DNA from: Terribacillus aidingensis
Lineage (GTDB): Bacteria > Bacillota > Bacilli > Bacillales > Amphibacillaceae
Assembly (NCBI RefSeq): GCF_040703035.1
Contig: NZ_CP159996.1
Location: forward strand, 3,320,001 to 3,384,000
Length of the DNA stretch: 64,000 nt
Direction: 5' to 3'
Below, one piece after another: positions 24,576-33,193 of the stretch. The position numbers and the translations under genes were made by a program. The notes beneath the pieces are model-generated. The model ran no database searches and was not told the origin of the DNA. It was given only the letters and a program-made list of their open reading frames with translations. Position 1 is the stretch's first letter, and each line of letters begins with the position of its first letter.

Positions 24576-25247
24576 TCACGCAATAGAATTTTTCTTCTGT
24601 AATAAAAATGCGGCAAATAACAAAATCACGGCAACCCATAGACTGTGAAGACCAATTATTCGTTCACTAAAGCTGCCGAGTGCGGCACCGAGCAGATAGA
24701 GGAGAATTGCTGCTCCTCTAAGATAAGTATCAACCATGGATTGTGACCTACGAGTAACCCAGTCTGCGATTCCTTCAACAAAGGCAGCCAGCGTGCTAGT
24801 CAACACCGTGGAGGAAACCCCAGCGACCTTCATATTCCTGCCAGCAATGGTCTGCATCCCCATAGCTGCACTTAAAGACACCAATAACACAATAGACCAG
24901 ATAGAGGAAGCCGGTACGAAGAGTACGCACAATGCAATGGTTGTCAGCCACACAAACTCGGCAAACACGATTCTTCTTGGCTCTCCTTTTTCTTTTCCAA
25001 CTATTTTAGTTGCTAAGATTCCTATGACAAATCCAAGTAAAGCAAATAATGCGTTATTTATTACGACCTGCCTTGCATCTCCCAAACCAATTCCAAGGAG
25101 AACGATATTCCCTGTCATATTCGCAGTAAACACATGTGCTAATCCGATATATCCCAATACATCGACAAGTCCTGAAACGACACATAGAATCAAAACTGCC
25201 ACTTGAAAATTTCTATGCTGCACTTCCATCCCTTCTTTCTCTTTCAT
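24576..25247 (-). CDS. DUF1275 (YoaK-like) membrane protein
   Basis: Protein of 223 residues with about six helices, matching the DUF1275 layout: VAVLILCVVSGLVDVLGYIG, the NMTGNIVLLGIGLG motif and GMQTIAGRNMKVAGVSSTVL. The family function is unknown. Translation is placed at ATG 25247 behind TGAGGT; the frame continues to a TTG at 25268 that would lie in the operator. It is divergent from the XRE operon across the palindrome at 25262, so may share regulation with it. Confidence 0.85.
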   Translation of the reverse strand: MKEKEGMEVQHRNFQVAVLILCVVSGLVDVLGYIGLAHVFTANMTGNIVLLGIGLGDARQVVINNALFALLGFVIGILATKIVGKEKGEPRRIVFAEFVWLTTIALCVLFVPASSIWSIVLLVSLSAAMGMQTIAGRNMKVAGVSSTVLTSTLAAFVEGIADWVTRRSQSMVDTYLRGAAILLYLLGAALGSFSERIIGLHSLWVAVILLFAAFLLQKKNSIA

Positions 25248-25261
25248 TTCTACCTCATTGA

Positions 25262-25276
25262 TTGACAAATTGTCAA
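25262..25276. promoter_or_regulatory. Palindromic operator before the XRE-DedA-UppP operon
   Basis: TTGACAAATTGTCAA is a 7-bp-arm palindrome with one central base. It differs at one position from the core of the LCP promoter palindrome at 23558-23572. Here also a TTGACA is part of it, although the matching -10 (TACCTT, 25285-25290, 17-nt spacer) is weak. Autoregulation by the XRE protein is inferred. Confidence 0.55.
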
Positions 25277-25323
25277 CACTCTTGTACCTTTAACAGGTGA
25301 TTGAACAAAGGAGGCATCTTTTC

Positions 25324-25923
25324 ATGCAAATGAATGACAAGCTAATCACATTATTGAAGCATAAAACCAAAGAAAAAGGTTTATCGATGCGTGCTTTAAG
25401 CAGGCAAACTGGCATCGATCCAGCAATTGTATCCAAGATCATGAATGGAAAACGCAATGCAACGGTAAATCATTTACATAAATTGAGCGAATCATTGGAT
25501 GTGCCCCTTGAAGAATTAATGACTGCAGCCGGCTTTATTGAATCCGTACCGATTGATGGGCAGCAGCATCTACTAGCTCTTTGTCAGCAAGCTGATCCAG
25601 ATTTCAGTCAGGGACGCGTAGAAAAACAGCTTGCTTCATACGAGGAAGTCGCACTGACTGAAGGCGGAAAACAAATTATTGACGAGAAATTCGAAGAGAA
25701 GCTTAATGCAGTTGGAAGTGTCGGCAAGCTTGTCCAAGACTTGAAGCAGATGTACGTCAAATTTCAGACCGGCGCGGGATCTAAACGTGAATTGATCATT
25801 CTCGGAGCAGCATTGTTATATTTCATCAATCCAATTGATGCGCTTCCTGATTATATTTTTCCTTTTGGATATCTGGATGATACCTTGGCAGTGCATTCCG
25901 CTATGCAGGCTACCAATAAATAA
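25324..25923 (+). CDS. XRE-family regulator fused to a DUF1232 (YkvA-like) domain
   Basis: Protein of 199 residues. The helix-turn-helix (about 8-64: LSMRALSRQTGIDPAIVSKI) is followed by a charged linker and a C-terminal DUF1232 membrane-type segment (about 155-195: LIILGAALLYFINPIDALPD). The HTH-DUF1232 fusion suggests a membrane-associated regulator. AAAGGAGG lies 10 nt before ATG 25324; an upstream ATG at 25297 has none. First gene of an operon with DedA and UppP genes. It is the best candidate to bind the two TTGACA-N3-TGTCAA palindromes. Confidence 0.87.
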   Translation: MQMNDKLITLLKHKTKEKGLSMRALSRQTGIDPAIVSKIMNGKRNATVNHLHKLSESLDVPLEELMTAAGFIESVPIDGQQHLLALCQQADPDFSQGRVEKQLASYEEVALTEGGKQIIDEKFEEKLNAVGSVGKLVQDLKQMYVKFQTGAGSKRELIILGAALLYFINPIDALPDYIFPFGYLDDTLAVHSAMQATNK

Positions 25924-25937
25924 AAGGAGAAACGCTT

Positions 25938-26582
25938 GTGGAATCTTGGATGACTGACCTAATGGAAACCTACGGATACCCTGCCATTCTTTTTTTGATG
26001 GCTTTTGAGAATATCTTTCCGCCAATTCCTTCCGAAATCATACTTCTATTCGGGGGCTTTCTCGCTGCCACTACCAGCTTAAGTCCCGTAGGTGTAATTT
26101 TGTCCGCAACTGTTGGGGCTATGCTCGGAAGCGTTATATTGTATTGGGTCGGAAAGCTTTTCGATCTGGAACGGCTCGAGGTTTGGGTGGAACGCTGGGG
26201 TCGATATTTGAAATTAAAAAGCTCCCATTTACATAAAGCAGATAGCTGGTTTGATAAATATGGCGTATGGACAGTATTCCTATGCCGATTCATCCCTGTC
26301 GTACGAAGTCTCATATCGATTCCGGCAGGTATGGCGAATATGCATTTCGGCTTGTTTCTTCTCTATTCTACTTTTGGCACGTTAATTTGGAACGCTGTCA
26401 TGGTCATGCTTGGTGTATGGCTTGGCGCATCGTGGGAAAGTGTAGAAACATACCTTGGTTATTATCAATACGGCGTTCTTGCTTTAGCACTACTTGTTTT
26501 AGCAGGTGCTGGAATCTGGTTCCTGCGAAAGCTCCGGAAGAAGAATACAATTCAAACAGTAAGGAAGAAAACAAATGTATGA
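25938..26582 (+). CDS. DedA-family membrane protein, candidate undecaprenyl-phosphate flippase
   Basis: Polytopic protein of 214 residues with the DedA signatures FENIFPPIPSEIILLFGGFL (residues 22-41) and FLCRFIPVVRSLISIPAGMA, which form the re-entrant core. DedA proteins of the UptA group recycle undecaprenyl phosphate across the membrane; others act on phospholipids or PE. GTG start with AAGGAG 8 nt upstream. It overlaps the uppP gene by 8 nt. Coupling to a C55-PP phosphatase gene supports the UptA-like role, by inference. Confidence 0.9.
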   Translation: MESWMTDLMETYGYPAILFLMAFENIFPPIPSEIILLFGGFLAATTSLSPVGVILSATVGAMLGSVILYWVGKLFDLERLEVWVERWGRYLKLKSSHLHKADSWFDKYGVWTVFLCRFIPVVRSLISIPAGMANMHFGLFLLYSTFGTLIWNAVMVMLGVWLGASWESVETYLGYYQYGVLALALLVLAGAGIWFLRKLRKKNTIQTVRKKTNV

Positions 26583-27420
26583 AATTATTGTAGGGCTCAT
26601 CATGGGCTTAGTGGAAGGGTTGACGGAGTTTGCTCCTGTCTCCTCCACCGGGCATATGATTATCGTTGACGATTTATGGCTGAATATTGATCAGCTTTTC
26701 AATAAGGAAGTTAGCATCACATTCATGGTCGTGATTCAGCTAGGTTCCATACTGGCTGCCGTGATTGTGTTCAAGGACCGATTCATGGACATACTCGGAA
26801 TAAGAAAACTGGAGGGAAAGACGGAACAGCTTCCAGGCAAGCAAGGTAGATTCAGCCTGGGGATTGTCATTACAGGTCTTATCCCGGCAGCAGTGCTCGG
26901 TTTCTTCGTGCAGGATATGGTGGACAACTATCTGTTTTCAATTATCACAGTGATTGCAGCACTCATTGCAGGTGCTATCCTCATGTTATTTGCAGACCGC
27001 CACACCAAAAAACATTCACCTACAGTAGAATCTTTGGATGAACTAACGTATAAAAAGGCGTTCTTGATTGGCCTCTTCCAATGTATCGCTCTTTGGCCTG
27101 GGTTTTCCCGTTCTGGCTCGACCATTTCAGGCGGTGTCCTATTAGGACTGAATCACCGTGTAGCGTCTGACTTCACCTTTATCATGGCAGTTCCTGTTAT
27201 GGCAGGTGCAAGTGCACTTACGCTTATGAAGCACTTGGATGCTTTCACTCCTGATGTCATTCCGTTCTTTGTTGCTGGATTTATCAGTGCGTTTGTTTTT
27301 GCACTGCTTGCAATACGGACTTTCCTAAAAATAATATCCAAGTACAAGCTTGTTCCATTTGCTATTTACCGCATTGTACTTGCTGCTGTTTTGCTGGTTG
27401 TCGTACTTGCAGCAAGCTGA
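26575..27420 (+). CDS. uppP: UppP (BacA), undecaprenyl-diphosphatase
   Basis: Integral membrane phosphatase of 281 residues that converts C55-PP to C55-P for cell-wall lipid recycling and gives bacitracin tolerance. It contains the catalytic motifs VEGLTEFAPVSSTGHM (residues 12-27) and PGFSRSGSTISGGVLLGL. AAGGAAG precedes the ATG, which lies inside the end of the dedA gene. Third gene of the XRE-DedA-UppP operon; terminator follows. Confidence 0.96.
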   Translation: MYEIIVGLIMGLVEGLTEFAPVSSTGHMIIVDDLWLNIDQLFNKEVSITFMVVIQLGSILAAVIVFKDRFMDILGIRKLEGKTEQLPGKQGRFSLGIVITGLIPAAVLGFFVQDMVDNYLFSIITVIAALIAGAILMLFADRHTKKHSPTVESLDELTYKKAFLIGLFQCIALWPGFSRSGSTISGGVLLGLNHRVASDFTFIMAVPVMAGASALTLMKHLDAFTPDVIPFFVAGFISAFVFALLAIRTFLKIISKYKLVPFAIYRIVLAAVLLVVVLAAS

Positions 27421-27432
27421 AGAATTCATTGA

Positions 27433-27466
27433 AAAAGGCGATCTGATTAAAACCAGATCGCCTTTT
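27433..27466. terminator. Bidirectional terminator between uppP and the AAA ATPase gene
   Basis: A perfect 13-bp stem, AAAAGGCGATCTG with CAGATCGCCTTTT, loop of 8; T-rich on both strands. Confidence 0.85.
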
Positions 27467-27471
27467 CCCTT

Positions 27472-28740
27472 TTAGCGGAATCCTAGTTCATCCTGCTGTT
27501 CTTCCCACCATTTCCCAGACTTGCTTTTCTTGTATTCCCGCTTCATATTCTTAATGATGTCTTTAGCGGAAACCTCATCTCCTTGATGTTTAGCTGCTGC
27601 CAGGAAAACAAAGAGTTCCTTGAGCTGTGCAAACGAGAAACCTTCTGTCTTATCAACCACTTTATCCACTTCTTCTTGATTCAATAGATTCAGGAAGCCA
27701 ACTTTCTCAACATACTGGCTGCGCAAGGATGCATCCGGCAAAGTGATTTCATAGCCGCGATCAAATCTTCCTGCACGATTAATCAAGCCAGGATCGATTT
27801 CTTCCGGATAGTTGGTTGTTCCAATCAAGAAGATACCTTCCTTGGAAGTTGCTCCGTCCAATGTATTCAAGAAGTAGGAACGCACTTCATCCGGCATAGA
27901 GTCGATATCCTCGATGACCAGTACCATTGGTGCCAGTCGTGTAGCAGAACTGAATACTTCCTCTATCGATTCACTGGATGTATGCTCCGTAATCTGCCAG
28001 TAAGCCACAGGTGCTGCAACCGTATTGGCAATCGACTTCACAAGTGTTGTTTTTCCGTTTCCTGGCGGTCCATATAATAGGATCCCACGGCGATACGGAA
28101 TATCATAGGTTGTGAAAAAGGATCGATCTTCTGTAAAGAATTGATCCAGCATGCCATAAATTTCTTTTTTTACAGAATCATTGAGCACGACATCTTCGCG
28201 CTTCACCGTATTTGTGACTTGCTGCTGTTCCTGTGTGACACCCTCGCCATTATCCTTGAAGACAAGAACTTCATCTCTGCTTTTCTTCCAGACTCTATCT
28301 CGAAGCGTTTGCAGGAAGGAGGTGATATTTTCTTTTCCTGTAGCCAGCACACATTGCAAATACACGATGCTGGCATCACTGAAATACGGGATTCTCGCAA
28401 AAGCAACACCAGCAGCAGGATATGCATACAACTGGTTATTCAACGCGCGGTATACCTTATAAACTGGCACCTGTGCTTCTTCATCGTATTCAAATGTATA
28501 GCTTTCCAGCCGCTCAAAAAGCTGAGCAACATGCTCGATTTCCGGATTTTCTTTTCGGATATCTTCTTCTACGATAGTCCATAATTCAAAATGAACATCG
28601 TCTGTATTATACACAGCGTAAAATTCACCATACTTTTCCTGGAGTTCCTCTTGCATGCTTTTCATTAATCCCGCAAATGCAGGGTATCCAGGCATCTCTT
28701 TTCCTGTTTCCTTAACTGTTTCTTCATACAAGTAACGCAA
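27472..28740 (-). CDS. Single-domain AAA ATPase
   Basis: Cytosolic AAA+ protein of 422 residues. An N-terminal domain of unknown fold (about 1-190) is followed by one AAA module: Walker A YGPPGNGKTTLVKS, Walker B VLVIEDIDS, sensor 1 GTTNYPEEID and arginine-finger region NRAGRFDRGYEI. It resembles BCS1-like and FtsH-like ATPases but lacks a protease domain and transmembrane helix. TTG start behind GAGGGGGAAA. Monocistronic. A remodelling role is expected; the substrate is unknown. Confidence 0.88.
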   Translation of the reverse strand: MRYLYEETVKETGKEMPGYPAFAGLMKSMQEELQEKYGEFYAVYNTDDVHFELWTIVEEDIRKENPEIEHVAQLFERLESYTFEYDEEAQVPVYKVYRALNNQLYAYPAAGVAFARIPYFSDASIVYLQCVLATGKENITSFLQTLRDRVWKKSRDEVLVFKDNGEGVTQEQQQVTNTVKREDVVLNDSVKKEIYGMLDQFFTEDRSFFTTYDIPYRRGILLYGPPGNGKTTLVKSIANTVAAPVAYWQITEHTSSESIEEVFSSATRLAPMVLVIEDIDSMPDEVRSYFLNTLDGATSKEGIFLIGTTNYPEEIDPGLINRAGRFDRGYEITLPDASLRSQYVEKVGFLNLLNQEEVDKVVDKTEGFSFAQLKELFVFLAAAKHQGDEVSAKDIIKNMKREYKKSKSGKWWEEQQDELGFR

Positions 28741-28819
28741 TCAGTTTCCCCCTCGTACTTACTTCCCTTTCATCTTAACTGATAGCATGAACCATTAATA
28801 GATTTTTCTTCCATAAATG

Positions 28820-29566
28820 TCATCTGCGAAGGAAACCGCCTTCTGAATGAAGCTCCTGTCCCGTCACCCAGTAGCCATCTTCTCCGACTAGGAAACTGAT
28901 AAGTCTCGCTGCATCATCCGGCTCTCCGATTCTCCCCATTGGAAATTGAGGAAGCAGGTGCTGTCTTATATCGTCTGTCATCCATGTACTGTCTGTCGGA
29001 CCTGGATTGACTGCATTGACATTGATTCCAACCTGCGCCAAATCAGCAGCAAGAGATTGAGAGAATGCCGTAATGGCACCCTTGGTAGCAATGTATGCCA
29101 GTTCGTCAGGCATAGGCCCTTGGCTCTGACCAGAAGTGAGGTTTACGATACTTCCTTTGTCGGCTGGCCGATGCTTTTTGAAAAGTTTTGCGAATTCTGC
29201 GCAAAGCAGGAAGACACTTCTCATATTCACAGCATAATGACGATCAAGCTGAACCCTATCAAGTTCCTCATAGCTGCCATTCTGTGAAAAAGCAGCACAA
29301 TTGATTAATATAGCCGGAACTCCTAGCTGCTGCTGTACTTCTTGCAGAATAGTTTCGGCTGTCTCCGGTTGTTCTAGATCTGCTTCCATACCAAAGCTTT
29401 TGACTCCGGCTTCTTTCAACTCGCTCCTAAGCTGTTCAGGCCAAGTCTCACCTGCCCGCCAATATGTAAAAAAGATATCCACCCCTTGTTCTGCTAGCCG
29501 GCGGCATACTGCCGTACCAATGGAGCGGGGATACGAAACTCCAGTTACTATTGCTATCTTAGTCAT
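28820..29566 (-). CDS. Short-chain dehydrogenase/reductase (FabG-like)
   Basis: Classical SDR of 248 residues: cofactor motif TGVSYPRSIGTAVC at the N terminus, NCAAF in place of NNAG, and catalytic residues in LTSGQS and AYIATKGAITAF. The first motif TGxxxxxxIG has two extra residues compared with the TGxxxGxG form, as in some divergent (enoyl-ACP-type) SDRs. GGAGG precedes the ATG. Substrate unknown; monocistronic, next to a frameshifted small gene. Confidence 0.88.
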   Translation of the reverse strand: MTKIAIVTGVSYPRSIGTAVCRRLAEQGVDIFFTYWRAGETWPEQLRSELKEAGVKSFGMEADLEQPETAETILQEVQQQLGVPAILINCAAFSQNGSYEELDRVQLDRHYAVNMRSVFLLCAEFAKLFKKHRPADKGSIVNLTSGQSQGPMPDELAYIATKGAITAFSQSLAADLAQVGINVNAVNPGPTDSTWMTDDIRQHLLPQFPMGRIGEPDDAARLISFLVGEDGYWVTGQELHSEGGFLRR

Positions 29567-29649
29567 CTATAAGAACCTCCTGTTATTACTATCTCTTAAC
29601 ATCATTCGTTTACACTGAAAGGAAATCCTACTTACAAGGAAATATCACT

Positions 29650-29908
29650 TTGAAAATGCTTTGTTTTTTACCGTTTACAGTGTAGTCATTACGATACTGA
29701 TTTACAGCTGGCTTCTTTATAAAGCTATTTCCGTATCTGCATTTAATCATAACGATATGTGGGTATCAATCATTGTTCCTCTTTTTGTGATCGGCTGGAT
29801 TAACACCAGAGAAAAAGGTTTTCAGCGTACGATTTCTTTCTCCTGACAGCCTCGATCTGTACAGCTTTGGATATTTACTTCCATACATACCAAAGTATCT
29901 TTATTTGA
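29650..29908 (+). pseudogene. Frameshifted small membrane protein gene
   Basis: From TTG 29650 (AAGG 10 nt upstream) or ATG 29656 the frame closes after about ten codons, but the next frame continues as TVYSVVITILIYSWLLYKAI and FVIGWINTREK, and a third frame gives DFFLLTASICTALDIYFHTY to a stop at 29906. Adding one T to the T6 run at 29664-29669 and one A to the A5 run at 29813-29817 restores one reading frame of about 85 codons with three membrane helices. Either a decayed gene or two homopolymer sequencing errors. Confidence 0.45.
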
Positions 29909-29918
29909 TCAGCAAAAA

Positions 29919-29939
29919 AGCAGGAGTGATCCTCCTGCT
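29919..29939 (-). terminator. Minus-strand terminator
   Basis: AGCAGGAG and CTCCTGCT form an 8-bp stem with TTTTTT following on the minus strand. It lies 70 bp beyond the first terminator after the siderophore-binding protein gene, so would be a back-up stop. Confidence 0.6.
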
Positions 29940-29997
29940 CTATACTTATTCTCCTTAAATTTATCTGCATTCAATAAACAATTTATTTCATTACAAA

Positions 29998-30035
29998 AAA
30001 AACTTCTCCCCCATTTTCACAGGGAAAAAGTTTTT
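29998..30035 (-). terminator. Terminator of the siderophore-binding protein gene
   Basis: AAAAACTT and AAGTTTTT with a CCC/GGG inner pairing (some mismatches) form the stem; a T-run follows on the minus strand, directly after the stop codon. Confidence 0.65.
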
Positions 30036-30036
30036 C

Positions 30037-31005
30037 TTACTTCACTAAGCTCTCAACTGCATCGTCCACAATTTGCTCGTTCGCAATCGGGCCAGTGTAC
30101 AGCCAGCTTGTTTCTTTATCATATTTATAGACATTGCCGTCTTTGATAGCTGGTACATTTGCAAGTAATGGATCATCCAGGATTTCAGATCCATCACCTT
30201 CATCACTATTGATCAAGAAGAGGTGGTCAACATCCATTTCAGCCAATTGCTCAAGAGAAACTGGGTTCCAGTTTGCTGTTGCACCTTTGGAAATTTCCTT
30301 AACGCCTTCTGGCACTGTAAGACCTAGATCACCGTAAAGTACCGCACCGCTTGATAGGTTCTCACTTACGATGTAAAGCTGTCCGCCGACAAGCCAGATA
30401 GCAGCCGCAGATTCATCGCCAATTGCAGATTGGATTTGTTCTTTTGCATCTGCTGCTTTTGCATCATAATCATCAAGCACCTTTTGTGCTTCATCCTCTT
30501 TACCGAAGATTTCTCCGACTGTTTGCAGTTCTTTACGCCAGTCGCCGTTCTCTTCCGTACCCATTACATAAGTAGGGGCAATTTTATTGTACTGCTCGTA
30601 CTTATCGCCTTCTACCAAGGAAGCAGAATCCATGATGATTAAGTCTGGTTTAAAGCTTGCTACTGCCTCAAAAGGAAGTGTGGAATCAATTGTTGGTACA
30701 TCCTTCAAGCTATCCTGTAAGTAACCTTGTGGATCGCCATTATTTACAGACCATTGCGCTACTGGTGTAATATCAAGTGCTACAAGGTTATCCTCCAAAT
30801 AGGAAGCAAGTACATTTTTAGGATTTGCAGGAATCTCGACCTCATGGCCCATTGCGTCCGTAACTGTACGTGTTTCACTGCTCTCTTTATCGGAGGAATT
30901 ATTTTCAGCATTGTCACTTGAATCGTTATTGCCGCAACCTGTTATAATGAATACAACACTGGCGAAGACTGCCAGCAGTAAAAACATACTCTTTCTTTTG
31001 AACAA
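30037..31005 (-). CDS. Iron-siderophore ABC transporter substrate-binding lipoprotein
   Basis: Membrane-anchored lipoprotein of 322 residues with a lipobox FIITGCGNN (Cys about residue 24) and the class III binding fold of FecB/FhuD/FeuA proteins: VTDAMGHEVEIPANPKNVLA at the start of the domain and KPDLIIMDSA. It delivers ferric siderophore to the divergent FecCD-type permeases at 31.1-33.1 kb. TTG 31005 is chosen because GAGG lies 8 nt before it; a GTG three codons upstream overlaps that site. The Fur box is 42 bp upstream. Confidence 0.92.
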   Translation of the reverse strand: MFKRKSMFLLLAVFASVVFIITGCGNNDSSDNAENNSSDKESSETRTVTDAMGHEVEIPANPKNVLASYLEDNLVALDITPVAQWSVNNGDPQGYLQDSLKDVPTIDSTLPFEAVASFKPDLIIMDSASLVEGDKYEQYNKIAPTYVMGTEENGDWRKELQTVGEIFGKEDEAQKVLDDYDAKAADAKEQIQSAIGDESAAAIWLVGGQLYIVSENLSSGAVLYGDLGLTVPEGVKEISKGATANWNPVSLEQLAEMDVDHLFLINSDEGDGSEILDDPLLANVPAIKDGNVYKYDKETSWLYTGPIANEQIVDDAVESLVK

Positions 31006-31046
31006 GGGACTCACCTCTTGGTTTATGTTATAATCTCATATTAGAT

Positions 31047-31065
31047 GATAACAATTCTCATTATC
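31047..31065. promoter_or_regulatory. Fur box between the divergent siderophore transport genes
   Basis: GATAACAATTCTCATTATC matches the 19-bp Fur consensus GATAATGATAATCATTATC at about 16 positions. It lies between the binding-protein gene (left, minus) and the permease operon (right, plus), so can repress both when iron is sufficient. Confidence 0.8.
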
Positions 31066-31123
31066 AATTACAAGCATCATTTCATTCATTTGGTATACAT
31101 AGAGCGCAGAAAGCGGGATAACG

Positions 31124-32125
31124 ATGCAAGCACGAAAACTAATTGGCACAATCATACTTATCGCAGGTATCGCCCTGCTGATTCTTTCTATAGGACTATC
31201 AATCGTATTCGGTGTCGCGGATATCTCACTGGGCACTGTCTGGAATAGTATTTTCCATTATGATGCTGCAAATACATCCCATCAAATCATTCATCGGCTT
31301 CGAATGCCTCGTACTGTAGCGGCAGTTCTGATTGGCGCAATGCTTGCTGCTTCCGGAGCGATCATGCAAGGGATGACTCGCAACCCGCTTGCTTCTCCGC
31401 AAATCATGGGCGTAACTTCCGGTGCGACTTTCATGATCGCGATTGCACTTGTCTTCCTTCCTGGTATTTCCAACGTAAACCTGCTTTTATTCTCATTTCT
31501 TGGTGCAGGACTTGGCCTTGGACTTGTCTTCGGAATTGGCCTGTTGGCAAGAACCGGATTGACACCAGTGAAGCTGGCATTAGCAGGGACTGCTATCACT
31601 GCTTTACTTGGAGCCTTCTCCAACGCCATGGCAATTCATTTTGATGTTGCCAGGGACTTGAGCTTCTGGTACGCGGGGGGTGTCGCGAATGTGCAATGGG
31701 ATACGGTAAAGCTGTTATTCCCAGCTGCTGCGGTCGGCTTCGTACTGGCATTGTTCATCAGCGGATCGGTTACGACCCTAAGTCTCGGAGAAGATGTGGC
31801 GACCGGCCTTGGTTTAAAGACCGGTCTGGTGAAAGCAGCCGGAGTACTGGTTGTGCTGATTTTAACAGGAGCTGCCATTTCAGTCGGCGGTACAATCGGT
31901 TTTGTCGGATTGGTTATTCCACATATCACACGGTTCCTCGTCGGACCGGATTATCGCTGGATCATTCCATGTTCGGCTGTGTTGGGCGGTCTTTTACTTA
32001 ACTTTGCCGATATTGCATCACGTATGATCAATCCACCTTTCGAAACACCTGTTGGCGCTCTCACGGCTTTGATCGGCGTGCCATTCTTTATTTATCTAGC
32101 TCGCCGGGAGGGTAAGAACATATGA
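31124..32125 (+). CDS. FecCD-family siderophore ABC permease 1
   Basis: Integral membrane permease of 333 residues with about ten helices. Family signatures are RMPRTVAAVLIGAMLAASGA, MQGMTRNPLASPQIMGVTSG, GGTIGFVGLVIPHITRFLVG and TPVGALTALIGVPFFIYLAR. It pairs with the next permease to form the heterodimeric channel. AAGCGGGA precedes the ATG. It overlaps the second permease gene by 4 nt. Regulated by the Fur box upstream. Confidence 0.94.
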   Translation: MQARKLIGTIILIAGIALLILSIGLSIVFGVADISLGTVWNSIFHYDAANTSHQIIHRLRMPRTVAAVLIGAMLAASGAIMQGMTRNPLASPQIMGVTSGATFMIAIALVFLPGISNVNLLLFSFLGAGLGLGLVFGIGLLARTGLTPVKLALAGTAITALLGAFSNAMAIHFDVARDLSFWYAGGVANVQWDTVKLLFPAAAVGFVLALFISGSVTTLSLGEDVATGLGLKTGLVKAAGVLVVLILTGAAISVGGTIGFVGLVIPHITRFLVGPDYRWIIPCSAVLGGLLLNFADIASRMINPPFETPVGALTALIGVPFFIYLARREGKNI

Positions 32126-33129
32126 TACACCCTGCGAAAAAAACTAATCTGGTGGCAATCGGAATAATTACTGCTATTCTTATTGTATTTTTCATCAGCT
32201 TGAATACCGGAACAATCCCTATCGGACCGGCAGATGTTGTAAAGACTTTGCTTGGTACCGGGGATGGCTCATTTGATGTAATCTTATTCGATTTCCGTCT
32301 GCCGCGCATGGTAATTGCGCTATTGATAGGAATCGGAATGGGTATTGCAGGTGCGATTCTGCAGGGTGTATCCCAGAATGGACTTGCTGACCCAGGTATC
32401 TTAGGAATCAATGCAGGGGCAGGTTTTGCTGTCGTCCTTTATATTTTCTTCCTGCAGGATAAGCTGGCTGGTACCGGCAGCCTGCAAGTATTCATCATGC
32501 CACTATTCGCATTCGCTGGGGCGTTCCTCGCAGCATGCCTTATTTACGCATTAGCTTGGAAAAAAGGTGTTACGCCAGTCCGTCTAATTCTTGTCGGTAT
32601 TGGGATAAACGCTGCCTTCGGCGGTCTGATCATCGTCTTCCAGCTTATGATGGAACCGAAGGATTTCACGCAGGCGACAATCTGGCTGAACGGCAGCATC
32701 TGGCAGACGAGCTGGAATTATGTCCTTGCACTCTTGCCTTGGATTATACTGCTCGTCCCATATGCAATTTATAAAGCAAAAGCATTAAACGTTTTGACAC
32801 TAGGCGACCAAATCGCTGTCGGTGTCGGGGCTCCGGTGCAAAAAGAGCGCACAATCCTGCTGCTCCTTGCTGTTGCACTGGCGGGAGCTTGCGTAGCCGC
32901 TGGAGGAGCAATTACCTTCCTCGGACTTGTCGCACCGCACTTGGCAAGGCGTATCGTTGGACCGAATCACAAGCATCTGCTTCCGATTTGCGCACTGATC
33001 GGAGCTCTCATTATGCTTGTAGCCGATACTTTATCGCGAACGATTCTGGCGCCATCTGAAATTCCAATTGGTTTGGTAGTTTCGGCGATTGGCGCACCTT
33101 ATTTTATCTACTTGTTGATTAAAGAATGA
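32122..33129 (+). CDS. FecCD-family siderophore ABC permease 2
   Basis: Second permease (335 residues, about ten helices): RLPRMVIALLIGIGMGIAGA, LQGVSQNGLADPGILGINAG, GAITFLGLVAPHLARRIVGP and IPIGLVVSAIGAPYFIYLLI. Start overlaps the first permease stop (ATGA). No ATP-binding protein gene follows, so the ATPase must be encoded elsewhere, as with B. subtilis FeuBC, which uses the distant YusV. Confidence 0.94.
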   Translation: MIHPAKKTNLVAIGIITAILIVFFISLNTGTIPIGPADVVKTLLGTGDGSFDVILFDFRLPRMVIALLIGIGMGIAGAILQGVSQNGLADPGILGINAGAGFAVVLYIFFLQDKLAGTGSLQVFIMPLFAFAGAFLAACLIYALAWKKGVTPVRLILVGIGINAAFGGLIIVFQLMMEPKDFTQATIWLNGSIWQTSWNYVLALLPWIILLVPYAIYKAKALNVLTLGDQIAVGVGAPVQKERTILLLLAVALAGACVAAGGAITFLGLVAPHLARRIVGPNHKHLLPICALIGALIMLVADTLSRTILAPSEIPIGLVVSAIGAPYFIYLLIKE

Positions 33130-33155
33130 ACCCTCGCTAATGAGAGGGTTCATTT
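33126..33155 (+). terminator. Terminator of the siderophore permease operon
   Basis: ATGAACCCTC and GAGGGTTCAT form a 10-bp stem with an 8-nt loop. The T tract (TTTGC) is short. Confidence 0.65.
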
Positions 33156-33193
33156 GCTTACTATACTAAATATCAGTTCGTAGGATCTCCGGG

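Noticed and set aside
24736..25206. 156-codon plus-strand ORF
   Set aside because: Antisense of the DUF1275 gene in a mirror frame; composition reflects the membrane protein on the other strand.
28141..28584. 147-codon plus-strand ORF
   Set aside because: Antisense of the AAA ATPase gene with no start signal.
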